64,000 bases of DNA from the NCBI RefSeq assembly GCF_003003075.1, contig NZ_PVTX01000004.1:124001-188000 (forward strand). Direction: 5' to 3'. The translations under genes and the position numbers were made by a program. Under the pieces are notes generated by a model, which ran no database searches, was not told the origin of the DNA, and saw only the letters and a list, made by a program, of their open reading frames with translations. This document shows, piece after piece, positions 33,104-42,960 of this stretch. Numbering within the stretch: position 1 is the first letter of the stretch; every line of letters starts with the position of its first letter. Source of the stretch: Isoptericola halotolerans (lineage in GTDB: Bacteria > Actinomycetota > Actinomycetes > Actinomycetales > Cellulomonadaceae).

Positions 33104-34027
33104 GTGCAGGGCATCCTCACCGGCTTCGCGATCATCGGCGTCGTCGTCGCCGCCGGGTACGTCGCCGGACGGCTCCGGCTCGGCGGCCCGGACGCGGGGA
33201 CGACCCTCAACCGGATCGGGTTCTTCGTCGCCAGCCCGGCGCTGCTGTTCACCGTCGTGGCCGACGCCGACCTGGGCGAGCTGCTCGGCGCCCCGCTGCT
33301 GGTGCAGGCGGTCGCCGGCGCGAGCGCGGCCGCCGTCTTCGTCGTGGTCAACCTGCTGTGGTTCCGGCTGCGCGTCCCCGAGGCCACGATCGGCGCGCTC
33401 GGCGCCGGCTACGTCAACGCCGGCAACATCGGCCTGCCGGTGGCCGTCTACGTGCTCGACGACGCCACCGCCGTGGTGCCGGTCATCGGGCTGCAGCTGC
33501 TGGTCGTCTCGCCGCTCGTGCTGCTCCTGCTGGACTCCAGCACCAGCGAGAACCGTGTCTCCCTCGGGTTCGTGCTGAGCCAGCCCGTGCGCAACCCCAT
33601 CATCCTCGGGGCCCTGGCCGGCGGGGCCGTGTCGTTGACCGGGGCGGGCGTCCCGGACGTCGTCCTGGCCCCCCTGGAGATCCTCGGCGGCGCGGCGATC
33701 CCGATGATCCTGCTGGCCTTCGGCATGTCGCTGCACGGGTCGAGGCCCTTGCGCGGCGAGGACGACCGCGCCCCTGTCGTCGTCGCCGCGGTGCTCAAGG
33801 CCGTGGTGATGCCGGCCGTCGCGTTCGTCGTGGCGCGCCACGGGTTCGGGCTCGACGACGCCGCGGTGGTCTCCGCGGTCACCCTCGCCGCGCTGCCCAC
33901 GGCGCAGAACATCTACAACTACGCGGCACGCTTCCGCCGGGGCGAGGTGCTGGCGCGGGACACGATCCTGGTGACGACGCTCGCCTCGCCCGTCGTGCTG
34001 CTGGTCGCCGCCGCGCTGCTGACGTAG
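33104..34027 (+). CDS. AEC family transporter (auxin efflux carrier type)
   Basis: This 307-residue permease has about ten membrane helices. The family motif in the first half is GYVNAGNIGLPVAVYVL, and the second half has AIPMILLAFGMSL and LPTAQNIYNYA. AEC proteins carry organic anions such as malate in bacteria; the substrate here is unknown. It starts at GTG 33104 directly after the DUF885 stop, so the two form an operon. Confidence 0.9.
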   Translation: MQGILTGFAIIGVVVAAGYVAGRLRLGGPDAGTTLNRIGFFVASPALLFTVVADADLGELLGAPLLVQAVAGASAAAVFVVVNLLWFRLRVPEATIGALGAGYVNAGNIGLPVAVYVLDDATAVVPVIGLQLLVVSPLVLLLLDSSTSENRVSLGFVLSQPVRNPIILGALAGGAVSLTGAGVPDVVLAPLEILGGAAIPMILLAFGMSLHGSRPLRGEDDRAPVVVAAVLKAVVMPAVAFVVARHGFGLDDAAVVSAVTLAALPTAQNIYNYAARFRRGEVLARDTILVTTLASPVVLLVAAALLT

Positions 34028-34115
34028 CCACCTCGCCGGCGTGTGACCATGGGCACGCCGTCGCACCACACCCCGGGACGACGGCGCCACCCGCCCCGAC
34101 CCCGGAGGGACCTCG

Positions 34116-34748
34116 ATGAGCACCGCACCACGCCAGTCCGACCTCAAGCCGGAGGGCGTCCGGCACAGCCTCCTGGAGGACGCCCTCGGGCTCCTGACCG
34201 GGACGTTCGTGGTGTCGCTCGGGCTCTTCCTGCTCCGGTCCGTCGAGGCGGTCACGGGTGGTACGGCCGGCCTGGCGCTGCTGGTCAGCTATGCCGTCGA
34301 CATCCCGTTCGGATGGCTGTTCGCGCTCGTCAACCTGCCGTTCTTCGCCCTGGCGATCTGGAAGAAGGGCTGGGACTTCACCGTCCGCACCGGCCTCTCG
34401 ATCGCCCTCGTCTCCCTGTTCAGCTCGCTGCAGGCCGCGATGTTCGGCACCGTCGACGTCCCGACCCTCTACGGCGTGCTCGGCGGCAACGTGCTGGCGG
34501 GGGTGGGCCTGCTCATCGTGTTCCGGCACCGCTCGAGCATCGGCGGGTTCAACATCGTCGCGCTCCTGGCGCAGGAGCGGCTGGGCTGGCGCGCCGGCTA
34601 CGTGCAGATGGCCCTGGACACCGCCGTCGTGCTGCTCGCCCTCACCGTCGTCGAGCCGGTGACGGTGCTGGTCTCCGCCGTCGGCGCCGCGCTGCTCAAC
34701 CTGGTGCTCGCGCTGAACCACCGGCCCGGCCGGTACATGGGCTACTGA
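34116..34748 (+). CDS. YitT family membrane protein
   Basis: This 210-residue protein has five membrane helices, with the family segment GGTAGLALLVSYAVDIPFGWLF, broken here as a landmark, and the later IGGFNIVALLAQERLGWRAGYVQ. It lacks the C-terminal DUF2179 domain found in longer YitT proteins. Function is unknown. Start ATG 34116 is preceded by CGGAGGGACCTCG, a clear Shine-Dalgarno. Confidence 0.87.
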   Translation: MSTAPRQSDLKPEGVRHSLLEDALGLLTGTFVVSLGLFLLRSVEAVTGGTAGLALLVSYAVDIPFGWLFALVNLPFFALAIWKKGWDFTVRTGLSIALVSLFSSLQAAMFGTVDVPTLYGVLGGNVLAGVGLLIVFRHRSSIGGFNIVALLAQERLGWRAGYVQMALDTAVVLLALTVVEPVTVLVSAVGAALLNLVLALNHRPGRYMGY

Positions 34749-34769
34749 GGACATGGCCACCGAGCCCGG

Positions 34770-34775
34770 TAGGGT
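34770..34775 (+). promoter_or_regulatory. -10-like TAGGGT; moves the maf start to GTG 34783
   Basis: TAGGGT lies inside the frame that opens at ATG 34753 and exactly 7 bases before an in-frame GTG, so the promoter fixes the later start. Confidence 0.6.
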
Positions 34776-34782
34776 CCTGCTC

Positions 34783-35475
34783 GTGCCGCACTCTCCCGTC
34801 CAGCTCGTCCTGGCCAGCCGGTCCCCCGCCCGTCTCGCGACCCTGCGCTCCGCCGGGGTCGAGCCGGCGGTGAGGGTCAGCCACGTGGACGAGGACGCCG
34901 TGCTCGCCGCGGCCCGCGAGCGCTACCCGGACCTGCCGCCGTCGGACGCCGTGCTGGTCCTCGCCCAGGCGAAGGCCGAGGAGGTCGCGCGCGTCCTCGA
35001 CGGCGACCACGACGCCCCCGGCGCCCTCGTGCTCGGCTGCGACTCGATGCTCGAGATCGACGGCGAGATCGTCGGCAAGCCGGGCACCGCGGAGGTCGCC
35101 CGCGAGCGCTGGCGCAGCATGCGCGGCCGCTCGGGCGTGCTGCACAGCGGGCACTGGGTGGTCGACTGCCGGTCGCACGACGACGGCGGCACGGGCGCGA
35201 CGCTCGGCGCCACGTCGTCGACCACGGTGCACTTCGCCGACCTCGACGACGCCGAGATCGACGCCTACGTGGCCACCGGCGAGCCGCTCGAGGTGGCCGG
35301 CGCGTTCACCATCGACGGGCTCGGCGGCCCGTACGTCGAACGGCTCGAGGGCGACCCGCACGGCGTGGTGGGCGTGAGCCTGCCGCTGCTGCGCGAGCTC
35401 CTCGCCGAGATCGACGTGCCGTTCCGCCACCTGCGGGACCACCGGCCCCCGCAGGACCACCAGCAGCAGGTCTGA
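34783..35475 (+). CDS. maf: Maf-type nucleoside triphosphate pyrophosphatase
   Basis: This 230-residue enzyme hydrolyses non-canonical or canonical NTPs to NMP and PPi. It begins VPHSPVQLVLASRSPARL with the Maf motif SRSPAR, followed by the catalytic Asp/Lys cluster at ALVLGCDSMLEIDGE and KPGTAEVARERWRSMRG. The C-terminal EVAGAFTIDGLGGPYVERLEG is also conserved (given as landmark). A start at ATG 34753 would add ten residues outside the conserved fold and would place the promoter inside the gene. maf next to the biotin-carboxylase gene is a familiar actinobacterial arrangement. Confidence 0.93.
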   Translation: MPHSPVQLVLASRSPARLATLRSAGVEPAVRVSHVDEDAVLAAARERYPDLPPSDAVLVLAQAKAEEVARVLDGDHDAPGALVLGCDSMLEIDGEIVGKPGTAEVARERWRSMRGRSGVLHSGHWVVDCRSHDDGGTGATLGATSSTTVHFADLDDAEIDAYVATGEPLEVAGAFTIDGLGGPYVERLEGDPHGVVGVSLPLLRELLAEIDVPFRHLRDHRPPQDHQQQV

Positions 35476-35500
35476 CGAAACCGCCAACGCACTCCCCCCG

Positions 35501-35521
35501 CCGGGCCCGGACGTCGCCCGG
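35501..35521 (+). terminator. Possible hairpin after maf
   Basis: CCGGGC and GCCCGG arms around a 9-base loop lie 26 bases after the maf stop. There is no T-run, so it is only a weak candidate. Confidence 0.35.
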
Positions 35522-35634
35522 TCCATGTGGGATGTGTACAAACGCCCTCGATCCGCGTTGGCACCCGGCACAGACTTGCCGGGCCGGGCCGCGCGGAGTG
35601 GCGGAGCGGGGTACGCGGCACGTTACCGTGAGCC

Positions 35635-37425
35635 GTGCCCACCATCACGAAGGTCCTCGTCGCCAACCGCGGTGAGATCGCCGTCCGCATCGCCCGCGCC
35701 TGCGCCGACGCAGGCATCACCTCCGTCGCCGTCTACGCCGACACCGACCGCCAGGCGCTGCACGTCCAGCTCGCGGACGAGGCGTTCGCGCTCGACGGCG
35801 CCCGTGCCGCGGACACGTACCTGGACGTCGACAAGCTGCTCGACGTCGCCCGCCGGTCCGGCGCGGACGCCGTGCACCCGGGCTACGGGTTCCTGTCGGA
35901 GAACGCCGGGTTCGCCCAGGCGGTGATCGACGCCGGGCTGGTGTGGATCGGCCCGCCGCCGGCGGCGATCGAGTCCCTCGGCGACAAGGTGAGCGCCCGG
36001 CACATCGCGCAGCGCGCCGGGGCGCCCCTGGTGCCCGGCACCAAGGACCCGGTCGCGGACTCCTCCGAGGTGCGCGCGTTCGCCGCGGAGCACGGTCTGC
36101 CGATCGCGATCAAGGCGGCCTACGGCGGCGGTGGGCGCGGCCTGAAGGTGGCGCGTTCGCACGACGAGATCGACGAGCTGTACGACTCCGCGGTGCGCGA
36201 GGCCGTCGCGGCGTTCGGTCGGGGCGAGTGCTTCGTGGAGCGCTACCTCGACAAGCCGCGGCACGTGGAGACCCAGTGCCTGGCGGACTCCCACGGCAAC
36301 GTCGTGGTGGTGTCCACCCGCGACTGCTCGCTGCAGCGCCGGCACCAGAAGCTCGTGGAGGAGGCGCCCGCGCCGTTCCTCAGCCCCGAGCAGGAGGCCG
36401 AGCTGGACCGCGCCTCACGGGCCATCCTCACCGAGGCCGGGTACGTCGGCGCCGGGACGTGCGAGTTCCTGGTCGGCACCGACGGCACCCTGTCCTTCCT
36501 CGAGGTCAACACCCGGCTGCAGGTCGAGCACCCCGTGACCGAGGAGGTCACCGGGATCGACCTCGTGCGCGAGCAGCTGCGCATCGCCGCGGGCGAGCCG
36601 CTCGGGTACGACACCACGACCGTGCGGGGGCACTCGCTCGAGTTCCGCATCAACGGCGAGGACCCCGCCGCCGGGTTCCTGCCCGCGCCGGGCACCGTGT
36701 CCACGCTGCGGTGGCCGTCCGGCCCGGGCGTGCGCGTCGACACGGGCGTGGTCGAGGGCGACACCGTCTCCGGCCTGTTCGACTCGATGATCGCCAAGCT
36801 GATCGTCACCGGCGCCACCCGCACCCAGGCCGTGGAGCGCGCCCGCCGCGCGCTGCGCGAGCTCGAGGTCGCCGGCATCCCCACCGTGGTGCCGTTCCAC
36901 CGCGCCGTGCTGGAGTCCGAGGACTTCGTGCCGCGCAGCGCCGACGCCCCGTTCCGGGTGCACACCCGGTGGATCGAGACCGACTTCGCCGACGCCGTCG
37001 CCGCGCTCGGGCCGGCCGACCCGCCGATGGCCGAGGCCGCCGCCGAGGGACCCGAGGAGCCCCCGGAGCGGGTGGTCGTCGAGGTCGGCGGACGCCGGCT
37101 CGAGGTGGTCCTCCCGGCCGGTCTCGGCATGGGACGCGCCGGTGGTGCCGGCAAGTCGGCCCGCCGACCCGCACGCCGGACCGCCCGCGGCGGCGGCGGC
37201 CCGGCGGCGGGCGGCACCACGCTGGCGTCGCCCATGCAGGGCACCATCGTCAAGGTCGCCGTGGCCGAGGGCGACGAGGTGGCCGAGGGCGATCTCGTCG
37301 TCGTGCTGGAGGCCATGAAGATGGAGCAGCCGATCACCGCGCACCGCGCCGGGACGATCAAGAGCCTGACCCTCGCGGCGGGCGCCGGCGTCACCGCCGG
37401 CACCGCGATCTGCGAGATCGCCTGA
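35635..37425 (+). CDS. Acyl-CoA carboxylase alpha subunit (biotin carboxylase + BCCP)
   Basis: This 596-residue protein carboxylates biotin and carries it. The N-terminal ATP-grasp biotin carboxylase runs to about residue 450 ([18 protein letters not shown]; glycine loop [30 protein letters not shown]). An acidic then Arg/Gly-rich linker covers about 465-530. The C-terminal biotinyl domain has EAMKMEQPI with the biotinylated Lys. It pairs with the beta and epsilon subunits upstream, and birA modifies it. GTG 35635 follows TACCGT by only 5 bases, so the promoter is near the start. Confidence 0.95.
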   Translation: MPTITKVLVANRGEIAVRIARACADAGITSVAVYADTDRQALHVQLADEAFALDGARAADTYLDVDKLLDVARRSGADAVHPGYGFLSENAGFAQAVIDAGLVWIGPPPAAIESLGDKVSARHIAQRAGAPLVPGTKDPVADSSEVRAFAAEHGLPIAIKAAYGGGGRGLKVARSHDEIDELYDSAVREAVAAFGRGECFVERYLDKPRHVETQCLADSHGNVVVVSTRDCSLQRRHQKLVEEAPAPFLSPEQEAELDRASRAILTEAGYVGAGTCEFLVGTDGTLSFLEVNTRLQVEHPVTEEVTGIDLVREQLRIAAGEPLGYDTTTVRGHSLEFRINGEDPAAGFLPAPGTVSTLRWPSGPGVRVDTGVVEGDTVSGLFDSMIAKLIVTGATRTQAVERARRALRELEVAGIPTVVPFHRAVLESEDFVPRSADAPFRVHTRWIETDFADAVAALGPADPPMAEAAAEGPEEPPERVVVEVGGRRLEVVLPAGLGMGRAGGAGKSARRPARRTARGGGGPAAGGTTLASPMQGTIVKVAVAEGDEVAEGDLVVVLEAMKMEQPITAHRAGTIKSLTLAAGAGVTAGTAICEIA

Positions 37426-37430
37426 TCGAG

Positions 37431-37943
37431 GTGTCCGGCGGCGCTCACCACCGGCACCCAGGTGACGGCTGGGTGGAGTGCGGCGACCACCGCCACTGGG
37501 GGCTGCACGGCGCGGCCGGGCTGTTCCTCGTGCGCCGGGCCCCGGGCCCGCGGGACGGCGCGCTCGGTCCGGTGACCGACGTGGTCCTGCAGCACCGCGC
37601 GGCGTGGTCCCACCACGGCGGCACCTGGGGAATCCCGGGCGGCGCCGTCGCGCCCGATGAGACGCCCACCCAGGGCGCCCTGCGCGAGGCTGCCGAGGAG
37701 GCGGGCATCGACCCCGCCGCCGTCCGCGTGACCGGCCGGCACGTCCTGGACCACGGCGTGTGGACCTACACCACGGTGCTGGCCGAGACGGTCTCCGGGC
37801 GACGCGACCCGGTGGCGGCCACGGACCCGGAGAGCATCGAGGTGCGCTGGGTGCCGATCGACGACGTCGCCGGCCTGTCCCTGCACCCCGCGTTCGCCGA
37901 CGCCCTGCCCCACCTCGAGCGCCTGCTGGAGGCCGGCGGGTGA
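37431..37943 (+). CDS. NUDIX hydrolase
   Basis: This 170-residue protein hydrolyses a nucleoside diphosphate linked to another moiety. The Nudix box is GGAVAPDETPTQGALREA plus AEEAGI (G-x5-E-x7-REUxEExGU pattern kept). The start is taken at GTG 37431, 5 bases after the carboxylase alpha stop. It reads WGLHGAAGLFLVRRAPG before the box. The substrate is unknown. A stable hairpin follows its stop. Confidence 0.88.
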   Translation: MSGGAHHRHPGDGWVECGDHRHWGLHGAAGLFLVRRAPGPRDGALGPVTDVVLQHRAAWSHHGGTWGIPGGAVAPDETPTQGALREAAEEAGIDPAAVRVTGRHVLDHGVWTYTTVLAETVSGRRDPVAATDPESIEVRWVPIDDVAGLSLHPAFADALPHLERLLEAGG

Positions 37944-37959
37944 GCACCGCCGCCTGACG

Positions 37960-37985
37960 GCGGGGCCGGGTAGGCCCCGCCGGCG
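37960..37985. terminator. Bidirectional hairpin between NUDIX and quinone reductase genes
   Basis: GGCGGGGCC, a 5-base loop and GGCCCCGCC form a perfect 9-bp stem in the 46-base gap between two convergent stops. It is GC-rich without a T-run, in keeping with actinobacterial terminators. Confidence 0.7.
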
Positions 37986-37989
37986 GGTC

Positions 37990-39441
37990 TCAGCGCGGGG
38001 TGAGCTGGCCGTGCAGCACGCGCGCCGCCTCGCTGATCGTCCCGGACAACGACGGGTAGATCGTGAAGCTCTCCGCGACGTCGTCCACCGTGAGCCGGTG
38101 CGTGACGGCGAGCGTCACGGGGAAGATGAGCTCGCTGGCGCGCGGCCCGACGACGACGCCGCCCAGGACGATCCCCGCCTCGGGGTGCGCGAACAGCTTG
38201 ACGAAGCCGTCGTGCACGCCGTGCATCTTCGCGCGCGGGTTCCGGGCGAGCGGCAGCGTCGTGGTCACGTACCGCGACCCTTGCGAGCGCAGCGCCTCCT
38301 CCGAGTACCCGACCGTCGCGATCTCGGGTGCGGTGAAGATGTTCGCCGCGACGTTGCCCAGGTGCAGCGGGGCGACGGCGTCGCCCAGCGCGTGCGCCAT
38401 CGCGACGCGTCCCTGCATGGCGGCGACCGAGGCGAGCGGCAGCACGCCCGTGCAGTCTCCGGCGGCGTACACGCCCCGCACGGACGTCCGCGAGACGCGG
38501 TCGACCTCGATGTGCCCGGACTCCTTGAGCTGGACCCCGGCCTCCTCCAGGCCCAGCCCGGCGGTGTTCGGCACCCCGCCGACGGCGATGAGCACGTGGG
38601 AGCCCTCGACCACCCGGCCGTCGGCGAGCGTGACGGCGACGCCGTCCTCGGTGCGCTCGGCCGCAGCGGCCCGCGAGCGCGACATGACCGTCATCCCGCG
38701 GCTGCGGAACACGCCCTCGATGAGCTCGGCGGCGTCCTCGTCCTCCCCGGGGAGCACGCGGTCGCGCGAGGAGACGAGGACGACCTCGGCGCCGAGGGCG
38801 AGGTAGGCGCCGGCGAACTCCGCGCCGGTGACGCCGGAGCCGACGACGACGAGCTTCTCGGGCAGCTCCGCGAGGTTGTACAGCTGGGTCCAGGTCAGGA
38901 TGCGCTCGCCGTCCGGCTCGGCGGTCGGCAGCGTGCGGGGTGTCGCACCGGTGGCGAGCAGCACGATGTCCGCGTCGAGCGTGATCTCGTCACCGCCGTC
39001 GGACGGCGTGACGAGGACGCGGCTGGGTCCGTCGAGGCGGCCGGTGCCGTCCACGATGGTGACGCCCTCGCGGTCCATGCGGGAGCGGATGTCGGCCGAC
39101 TGCGCCGCGGCGAGCGCCAGCACCCGCTTGTTGACGGCCTGGAGGTCCACCAGGGAACGGCGCGCGTCGGGGTCGTCGCCCGGCGTCACGGTGCCACCCG
39201 TCCGGATGCCCAGCTCGGGCGCGGACTCGGCGATGGTCAGCCACTCGGCCGTGGCGATGAGCGTCTTGGAGGGGACGACGTCGGTCAGGACCGTCGCGCC
39301 GCCCAGGCCCGAGCGTTCGACGACGGTCACGTCGGCACCGGTGCGGCGGGCGACCAGGGCGGCCTCGTAGCCGCCGGGCCCGCCGCCGATGACGACGACG
39401 GAGCGGTTGGGTCCGGCAAGGATGCTGTTCTCGGCAGGCAC
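37990..39441 (-). CDS. lpdA: NAD(P)H-quinone dehydrogenase (LpdA, Rv3303c-like flavoprotein disulfide reductase)
   Basis: This 483-residue FAD-dependent enzyme has [19 protein letters not shown] at the N-terminus, and [13 protein letters not shown] where true dihydrolipoamide dehydrogenases have the redox CxxxxC. Here that motif is missing ([15 protein letters not shown]), as in mycobacterial LpdA/quinone reductase. A second GxGxxG ([14 protein letters not shown]), [15 protein letters not shown] and the interface domain follow. It probably reduces quinones with NAD(P)H. GTG 39441 follows CACAAT by 6 bases, and the promoter is shared head-to-head with pnp. Confidence 0.88.
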   Translation of the reverse strand: MPAENSILAGPNRSVVVIGGGPGGYEAALVARRTGADVTVVERSGLGGATVLTDVVPSKTLIATAEWLTIAESAPELGIRTGGTVTPGDDPDARRSLVDLQAVNKRVLALAAAQSADIRSRMDREGVTIVDGTGRLDGPSRVLVTPSDGGDEITLDADIVLLATGATPRTLPTAEPDGERILTWTQLYNLAELPEKLVVVGSGVTGAEFAGAYLALGAEVVLVSSRDRVLPGEDEDAAELIEGVFRSRGMTVMSRSRAAAAERTEDGVAVTLADGRVVEGSHVLIAVGGVPNTAGLGLEEAGVQLKESGHIEVDRVSRTSVRGVYAAGDCTGVLPLASVAAMQGRVAMAHALGDAVAPLHLGNVAANIFTAPEIATVGYSEEALRSQGSRYVTTTLPLARNPRAKMHGVHDGFVKLFAHPEAGIVLGGVVVGPRASELIFPVTLAVTHRLTVDDVAESFTIYPSLSGTISEAARVLHGQLTPR

Positions 39442-39483
39442 GGTGCCATTGTGGCAGCACCGGCAGGTCCTCGCGGGCAGAGA

Positions 39484-39489
39484 TAGTCT
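39484..39489 (+). promoter_or_regulatory. -10-like TAGTCT, leaderless start of pnp
   Basis: TAGTCT lies 7 bases before ATG 39497 in a 55-base divergent gap with lpdA. Confidence 0.6.
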
Positions 39490-39496
39490 CTGGTCC

Positions 39497-40348
39497 ATGA
39501 GCACCACACCTGCCACGATGCCGGACCTCGACGACCCGAGGACCGACCCGTTCGACGTCGCGCGAGCTGCCGCGGACCACATCGCCGAGGCGACCGGGGT
39601 CCCCGGGCACGACGTCGCCCTCGTCCTCGGCTCCGGGTGGGGCGGCGCGGCGGAGCTGGTCGGCGACGTGGTCGCCGAGCTGCCCACGCACGAGATCCCG
39701 GGCTTCGCCCGGGCCGCGGTGGTGGGCCACGCCTCGACGACGCGGTCGATCCGCGTCGAACGGCCGGACGGCTCCACCCGGCACGCGCTCGTCATCGGCG
39801 GCCGCACCCACCTGTACGAGGGCCGGGGCGTGCGGAGGGTGGTGCACGGCGTGCGGACGGCCGCGGCGACCGGCTGCGAGTCGGTGGTGCTGACGAACGG
39901 CTGCGGCGGCCTGCACATGGCGTGGCGGCCGGGGCAGCCGGTGCTGCTCCGTGACCACCTCAACCTCACCGCGACCTCCCCGCTCGAGGGCGCGACGTTC
40001 GTCGACCTGACCGACCTGTACTCCCCCCGGCTGCGCGAGCTGGCCCGGTCCGTCGACCCGGAGCTGCCGGAGGGCGTGTACGCCCAGTTCCCCGGACCCC
40101 ACTACGAGACGCCCGCCGAGGTGCGGATGGCCGGCGTCCTGGGCGCCGACCTGGTCGGCATGTCGACCACCCTCGAGGCCATCGCGGCACGGCACGCGGG
40201 CATGGACGTCCTCGGCATCTCGCTCGTGACGAACCTCGCCGCCGGCATCTCGCCGCAGCCGCTCTCCCACGAGGAGGTCCTCGAGGCAGGGCAGGCGGCG
40301 GGCCCGCGGATCAGCGAGCTCCTCGCGAACATCGTCAAGGCTCTCTGA
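39497..40348 (+). CDS. Purine-nucleoside phosphorylase
   Basis: This 283-residue enzyme cleaves purine (deoxy)nucleosides with phosphate to base and (deoxy)ribose-1-phosphate. Family signatures are [14 protein letters not shown] (phosphate loop), [42 protein letters not shown] and [13 protein letters not shown], plus TNLAAGIS with the purine Asn. It is of the trimeric class II type. It is followed 13 bases later by a phosphosugar mutase, which can convert the released sugar phosphate. Confidence 0.94.
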   Translation: MSTTPATMPDLDDPRTDPFDVARAAADHIAEATGVPGHDVALVLGSGWGGAAELVGDVVAELPTHEIPGFARAAVVGHASTTRSIRVERPDGSTRHALVIGGRTHLYEGRGVRRVVHGVRTAAATGCESVVLTNGCGGLHMAWRPGQPVLLRDHLNLTATSPLEGATFVDLTDLYSPRLRELARSVDPELPEGVYAQFPGPHYETPAEVRMAGVLGADLVGMSTTLEAIAARHAGMDVLGISLVTNLAAGISPQPLSHEEVLEAGQAAGPRISELLANIVKAL

Positions 40349-40361
40349 GGGGGGAGGCGTG

Positions 40362-42128
40362 ATGACCGAGTCGACGGACATGCTGCTGGACCGCGTCGAG
40401 GAGTGGATGCGTCACGACGTCGACGACACCGACGTCGACGAGCTCACGCGGCTGGTCGGGTACGCCACGGCCGACGACGGCCGGCGGCACCCGACGGCGC
40501 TCGCGGAGCTGCGCGACCGCTTCGCCGGGACGCTGCAGTTCGGGACCGCCGGGCTGCGCGGCGCGATGGCGGCAGGCCCCAACCGGATGAACCGGTCGGT
40601 CGTGATCGCGGCGGCGGCCGGGCTGGGCGCCTACCTCACCGACGTGCTGGGTCCGGGTTCCGGGCCCCGCGTCGTCGTGGGCCACGACGCGCGGCACCGC
40701 TCGCAGGACTTCGCCCACGACACCGCCGCCGTGCTGTCCGCGGCCGGCGCCGAGGTGCTCCTCCTGCCGAAGCCGCTGCCCACCCCGGTGCTGGCCTTCG
40801 CCGTGCGGCACCTGGACGCCGACGCCGGCGTGATGGTCACCGCGAGCCACAACCCGGCCGCGGACAACGGCTACAAGGTCTACCTCGGCGGCCGGGTCGT
40901 GACCGACGCGGGTCAGGGTGCGCAGATCGTGCCGCCCCACGACGCGTCGATCGCCGAGCGGATCGCCGCCGTCGGGCACCCGGACGCCGTCCCCCGGGCC
41001 GAGGACGGCTGGACCGTGCTGGGCCGCGACGTCGTCGACGCCTACCTCGCCTCGGTGCGCGGCGTCACGACGAGCGACCCCGAGGCGGCCGACCGGCTGC
41101 GGATCGTCACGACGTCGCTGCACGGCGTGGGCGGCCGCACCCTGGCCCGGGCGCTCGCCGACGCGGGGTTCAGCCAGGTGGTGCCCGTCGAGGAGCAGTC
41201 CTTCCCGGACCCGGACTTCCCCTCGGTGTCCTTCCCCAACCCGGAGGAGGCCGGGGCCATGGACATGGCGCTCGGCCTGGCCGTCGACACCGGTGCCGAC
41301 CTGGTGATCGCCAACGACCCCGACGCCGACCGCTGCGCCGTCGCCGTGCTCGACGTCACCCAGGGCACCCACCTCGGGGTGGAGACGGCCCGCTCGAGCG
41401 GCTGGCGCATGCTGCACGGCGACGAGGTGGGCGCGCTGCTCGGCGCCGAGGCCGTCCGGCGCGCGTCCGGCCGGACCGACGCCACGGTGGCGTGCTCCGT
41501 CGTCTCCTCCCGGCTGCTGGGCAGGCTCGCCGAGGACGCGGGCGTGGCGCACGCGACCACCCTGACCGGGTTCAAGTGGATCTCCCGCACGCCCGGGCTG
41601 GTGTTCGGCTACGAGGAGGCGCTCGGCTACTGCGTGGACCCCGCGCACGTGCGGGACAAGGACGGCATCAGCGCCGCCGTCGTCGTCGCCACGCTCGCGG
41701 CCCGGCTCAAGGTGTCGGGGGGCACGCTGGTCGACGCGCTCGACGACATCGCCCGCGCGCACGGCCTCTACGTGACCGACCAGCTCTCCGCACGGTTCGA
41801 GGACCTGGAGCAGATCCCCGGGACGATGGCCCGCCTGCGCTCGGCACCGCCGTCGACGCTCGGCGGGTCGCCGGTGCGCACGGTCGCGGACCTGTCCGAC
41901 GGGTACGAGGGCCTGCCCCCCACGGACGGCATCCTGCTGCTGGCCGAGGACGGGACGCGGGTGATCGTCCGGCCCTCGGGCACCGAGCCGAAGGTCAAGT
42001 GCTACCTCGAGGTGGTCTCCGACGTCGCGCCCGACGCGTCCGCGCTGGACGTCGGCAAGGCGCGTGTCGCGGCGCACGAGCGGCTCGACGCGCTCAAGCG
42101 CGAGATGGCGAGCACCCTCGGGCTCTGA
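40362..42128 (+). CDS. Phospho-sugar mutase (PGM2-like, possible phosphopentomutase)
   Basis: This 588-residue alpha-D-phosphohexomutase family enzyme has the phosphoserine loop in VMVTASHNPAADNGYKVY, the metal loop NDPDADRCAVAV, the sugar loop GYEEALGYCVDP and the phosphate loop RPSGTEPKVKCY. The PGM2 subgroup includes enzymes active on pentose-1-phosphates. In operon with pnp and near deoC it may convert deoxyribose-1-phosphate to the 5-phosphate; phosphoglucomutase activity is the alternative. ATG 40362 has GGAGG 4 bases upstream and is preferred over the overlapping GTG 40359. Confidence 0.9.
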   Translation: MTESTDMLLDRVEEWMRHDVDDTDVDELTRLVGYATADDGRRHPTALAELRDRFAGTLQFGTAGLRGAMAAGPNRMNRSVVIAAAAGLGAYLTDVLGPGSGPRVVVGHDARHRSQDFAHDTAAVLSAAGAEVLLLPKPLPTPVLAFAVRHLDADAGVMVTASHNPAADNGYKVYLGGRVVTDAGQGAQIVPPHDASIAERIAAVGHPDAVPRAEDGWTVLGRDVVDAYLASVRGVTTSDPEAADRLRIVTTSLHGVGGRTLARALADAGFSQVVPVEEQSFPDPDFPSVSFPNPEEAGAMDMALGLAVDTGADLVIANDPDADRCAVAVLDVTQGTHLGVETARSSGWRMLHGDEVGALLGAEAVRRASGRTDATVACSVVSSRLLGRLAEDAGVAHATTLTGFKWISRTPGLVFGYEEALGYCVDPAHVRDKDGISAAVVVATLAARLKVSGGTLVDALDDIARAHGLYVTDQLSARFEDLEQIPGTMARLRSAPPSTLGGSPVRTVADLSDGYEGLPPTDGILLLAEDGTRVIVRPSGTEPKVKCYLEVVSDVAPDASALDVGKARVAAHERLDALKREMASTLGL

Positions 42129-42152
42129 CGCCGGACGGCGCCCCGCGAGGCC

Positions 42153-42935
42153 TCACCCGCGGGGCGCCGCGAGCTCGGCGTCGTCCTGCTCGACCTGGGC
42201 CTTCCACCGCGGCTTCGCGGCGCGCCACGCCTCGTCGTCGTCACCGCGGCGCCAGTACCCGGAGGCGGAGAGACGCTCCGTGCCGACGCCGAGCTCGGCG
42301 CGGACCCAGCGTCGCAGCTCTCGGACGCAGGAGGCCTCGCCGTGCAGGAACGCGTGCGGCGCGCCCGCGGGGAGCCGCCCCGCCGCGTGCGCCGCGCGCA
42401 CGGTGTCGGCCAGCCCGGCGGTCCCGCGGTGGACCCAGGTGAGATGCAGGTCGGCGTCCGTGACGATCTCCTGCTCGTCCGCGGGGCCGGGAACCTCGAC
42501 GACGGCGTGCGCGACCGTTCCCGCCGGCAGGGACTCGACGGCCGCGGCGATCGCGGGCAGCGCGGCGTCGTCCCCGACGAGGAGGTGCCACGGCGCCGCG
42601 AGGTCCGGGGCGTAGGTGCCGCCGGGGCCGAGGAACGCCACCTGCTCGCCCGGCCGGACCCGGGCGGCCCAGGGACCGGCGAGCCCGTCGTCGCCGTGCA
42701 CCACGAAGTCCACGTCCCACTCGCCGTCGCGGACGGAACGGACCGTGTAGCTGCGCACCACGGGTCGGGACTCCGGCGTCGGCGGCTCCCCCACCACGAG
42801 CTTGATGTAGAGGTCCGTCGCGGCGGGCCGGTCGATCGCGTCCAGGGCGTCGCCGGCGAGCGTGAGGCGGACCATGTGCGGCGTGAGCCACCGCACGGCG
42901 GAGACGGTCGCGTGGTGCGGGGTACGTCGTGTCAT
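42153..42935 (-). CDS. Siderophore-interacting protein (FAD-binding ferric reductase)
   Basis: This 260-residue protein has an N-terminal FAD-binding barrel with RSYTVRSVRDGEWDVDFVVHG (landmark, split) and a C-terminal SIP Rossmann domain (HLLVGDDAALPAIAAAVE, AFLHGEASCVRELRRW, SASGYWRRGDDDEAW). SIPs reduce iron in ferric siderophores to release it. A DtxR/IdeR-like box overlaps its promoter, so it should be repressed when iron is plentiful. ATG 42935 follows TAGGCT by 8 bases and lacks a Shine-Dalgarno. Confidence 0.93.
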   Translation of the reverse strand: MTRRTPHHATVSAVRWLTPHMVRLTLAGDALDAIDRPAATDLYIKLVVGEPPTPESRPVVRSYTVRSVRDGEWDVDFVVHGDDGLAGPWAARVRPGEQVAFLGPGGTYAPDLAAPWHLLVGDDAALPAIAAAVESLPAGTVAHAVVEVPGPADEQEIVTDADLHLTWVHRGTAGLADTVRAAHAAGRLPAGAPHAFLHGEASCVRELRRWVRAELGVGTERLSASGYWRRGDDDEAWRAAKPRWKAQVEQDDAELAAPRG

Positions 42936-42936
42936 C

Positions 42937-42955
42937 GTAGGCAAGCCTAACCTGC
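42937..42955 (-). promoter_or_regulatory. DtxR/IdeR-like iron box over the promoter
   Basis: Read on the minus strand, 14 of 19 bases match the iron-box consensus TTAGGTTAGGCTAACCTAA. It contains the -10-like TAGGCT (42944-42949) and ends 2 bases before the ATG. Bound repressor would cover the start site of a leaderless mRNA. Confidence 0.7.
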
Positions 42956-42960
42956 CTCGA

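Noticed and set aside
35943-37430. NUDIX frame extended upstream through the carboxylase alpha gene
   Set aside because: The upstream part is a shadow frame of the biotin carboxylase; the NUDIX start at 37431 fits family length.
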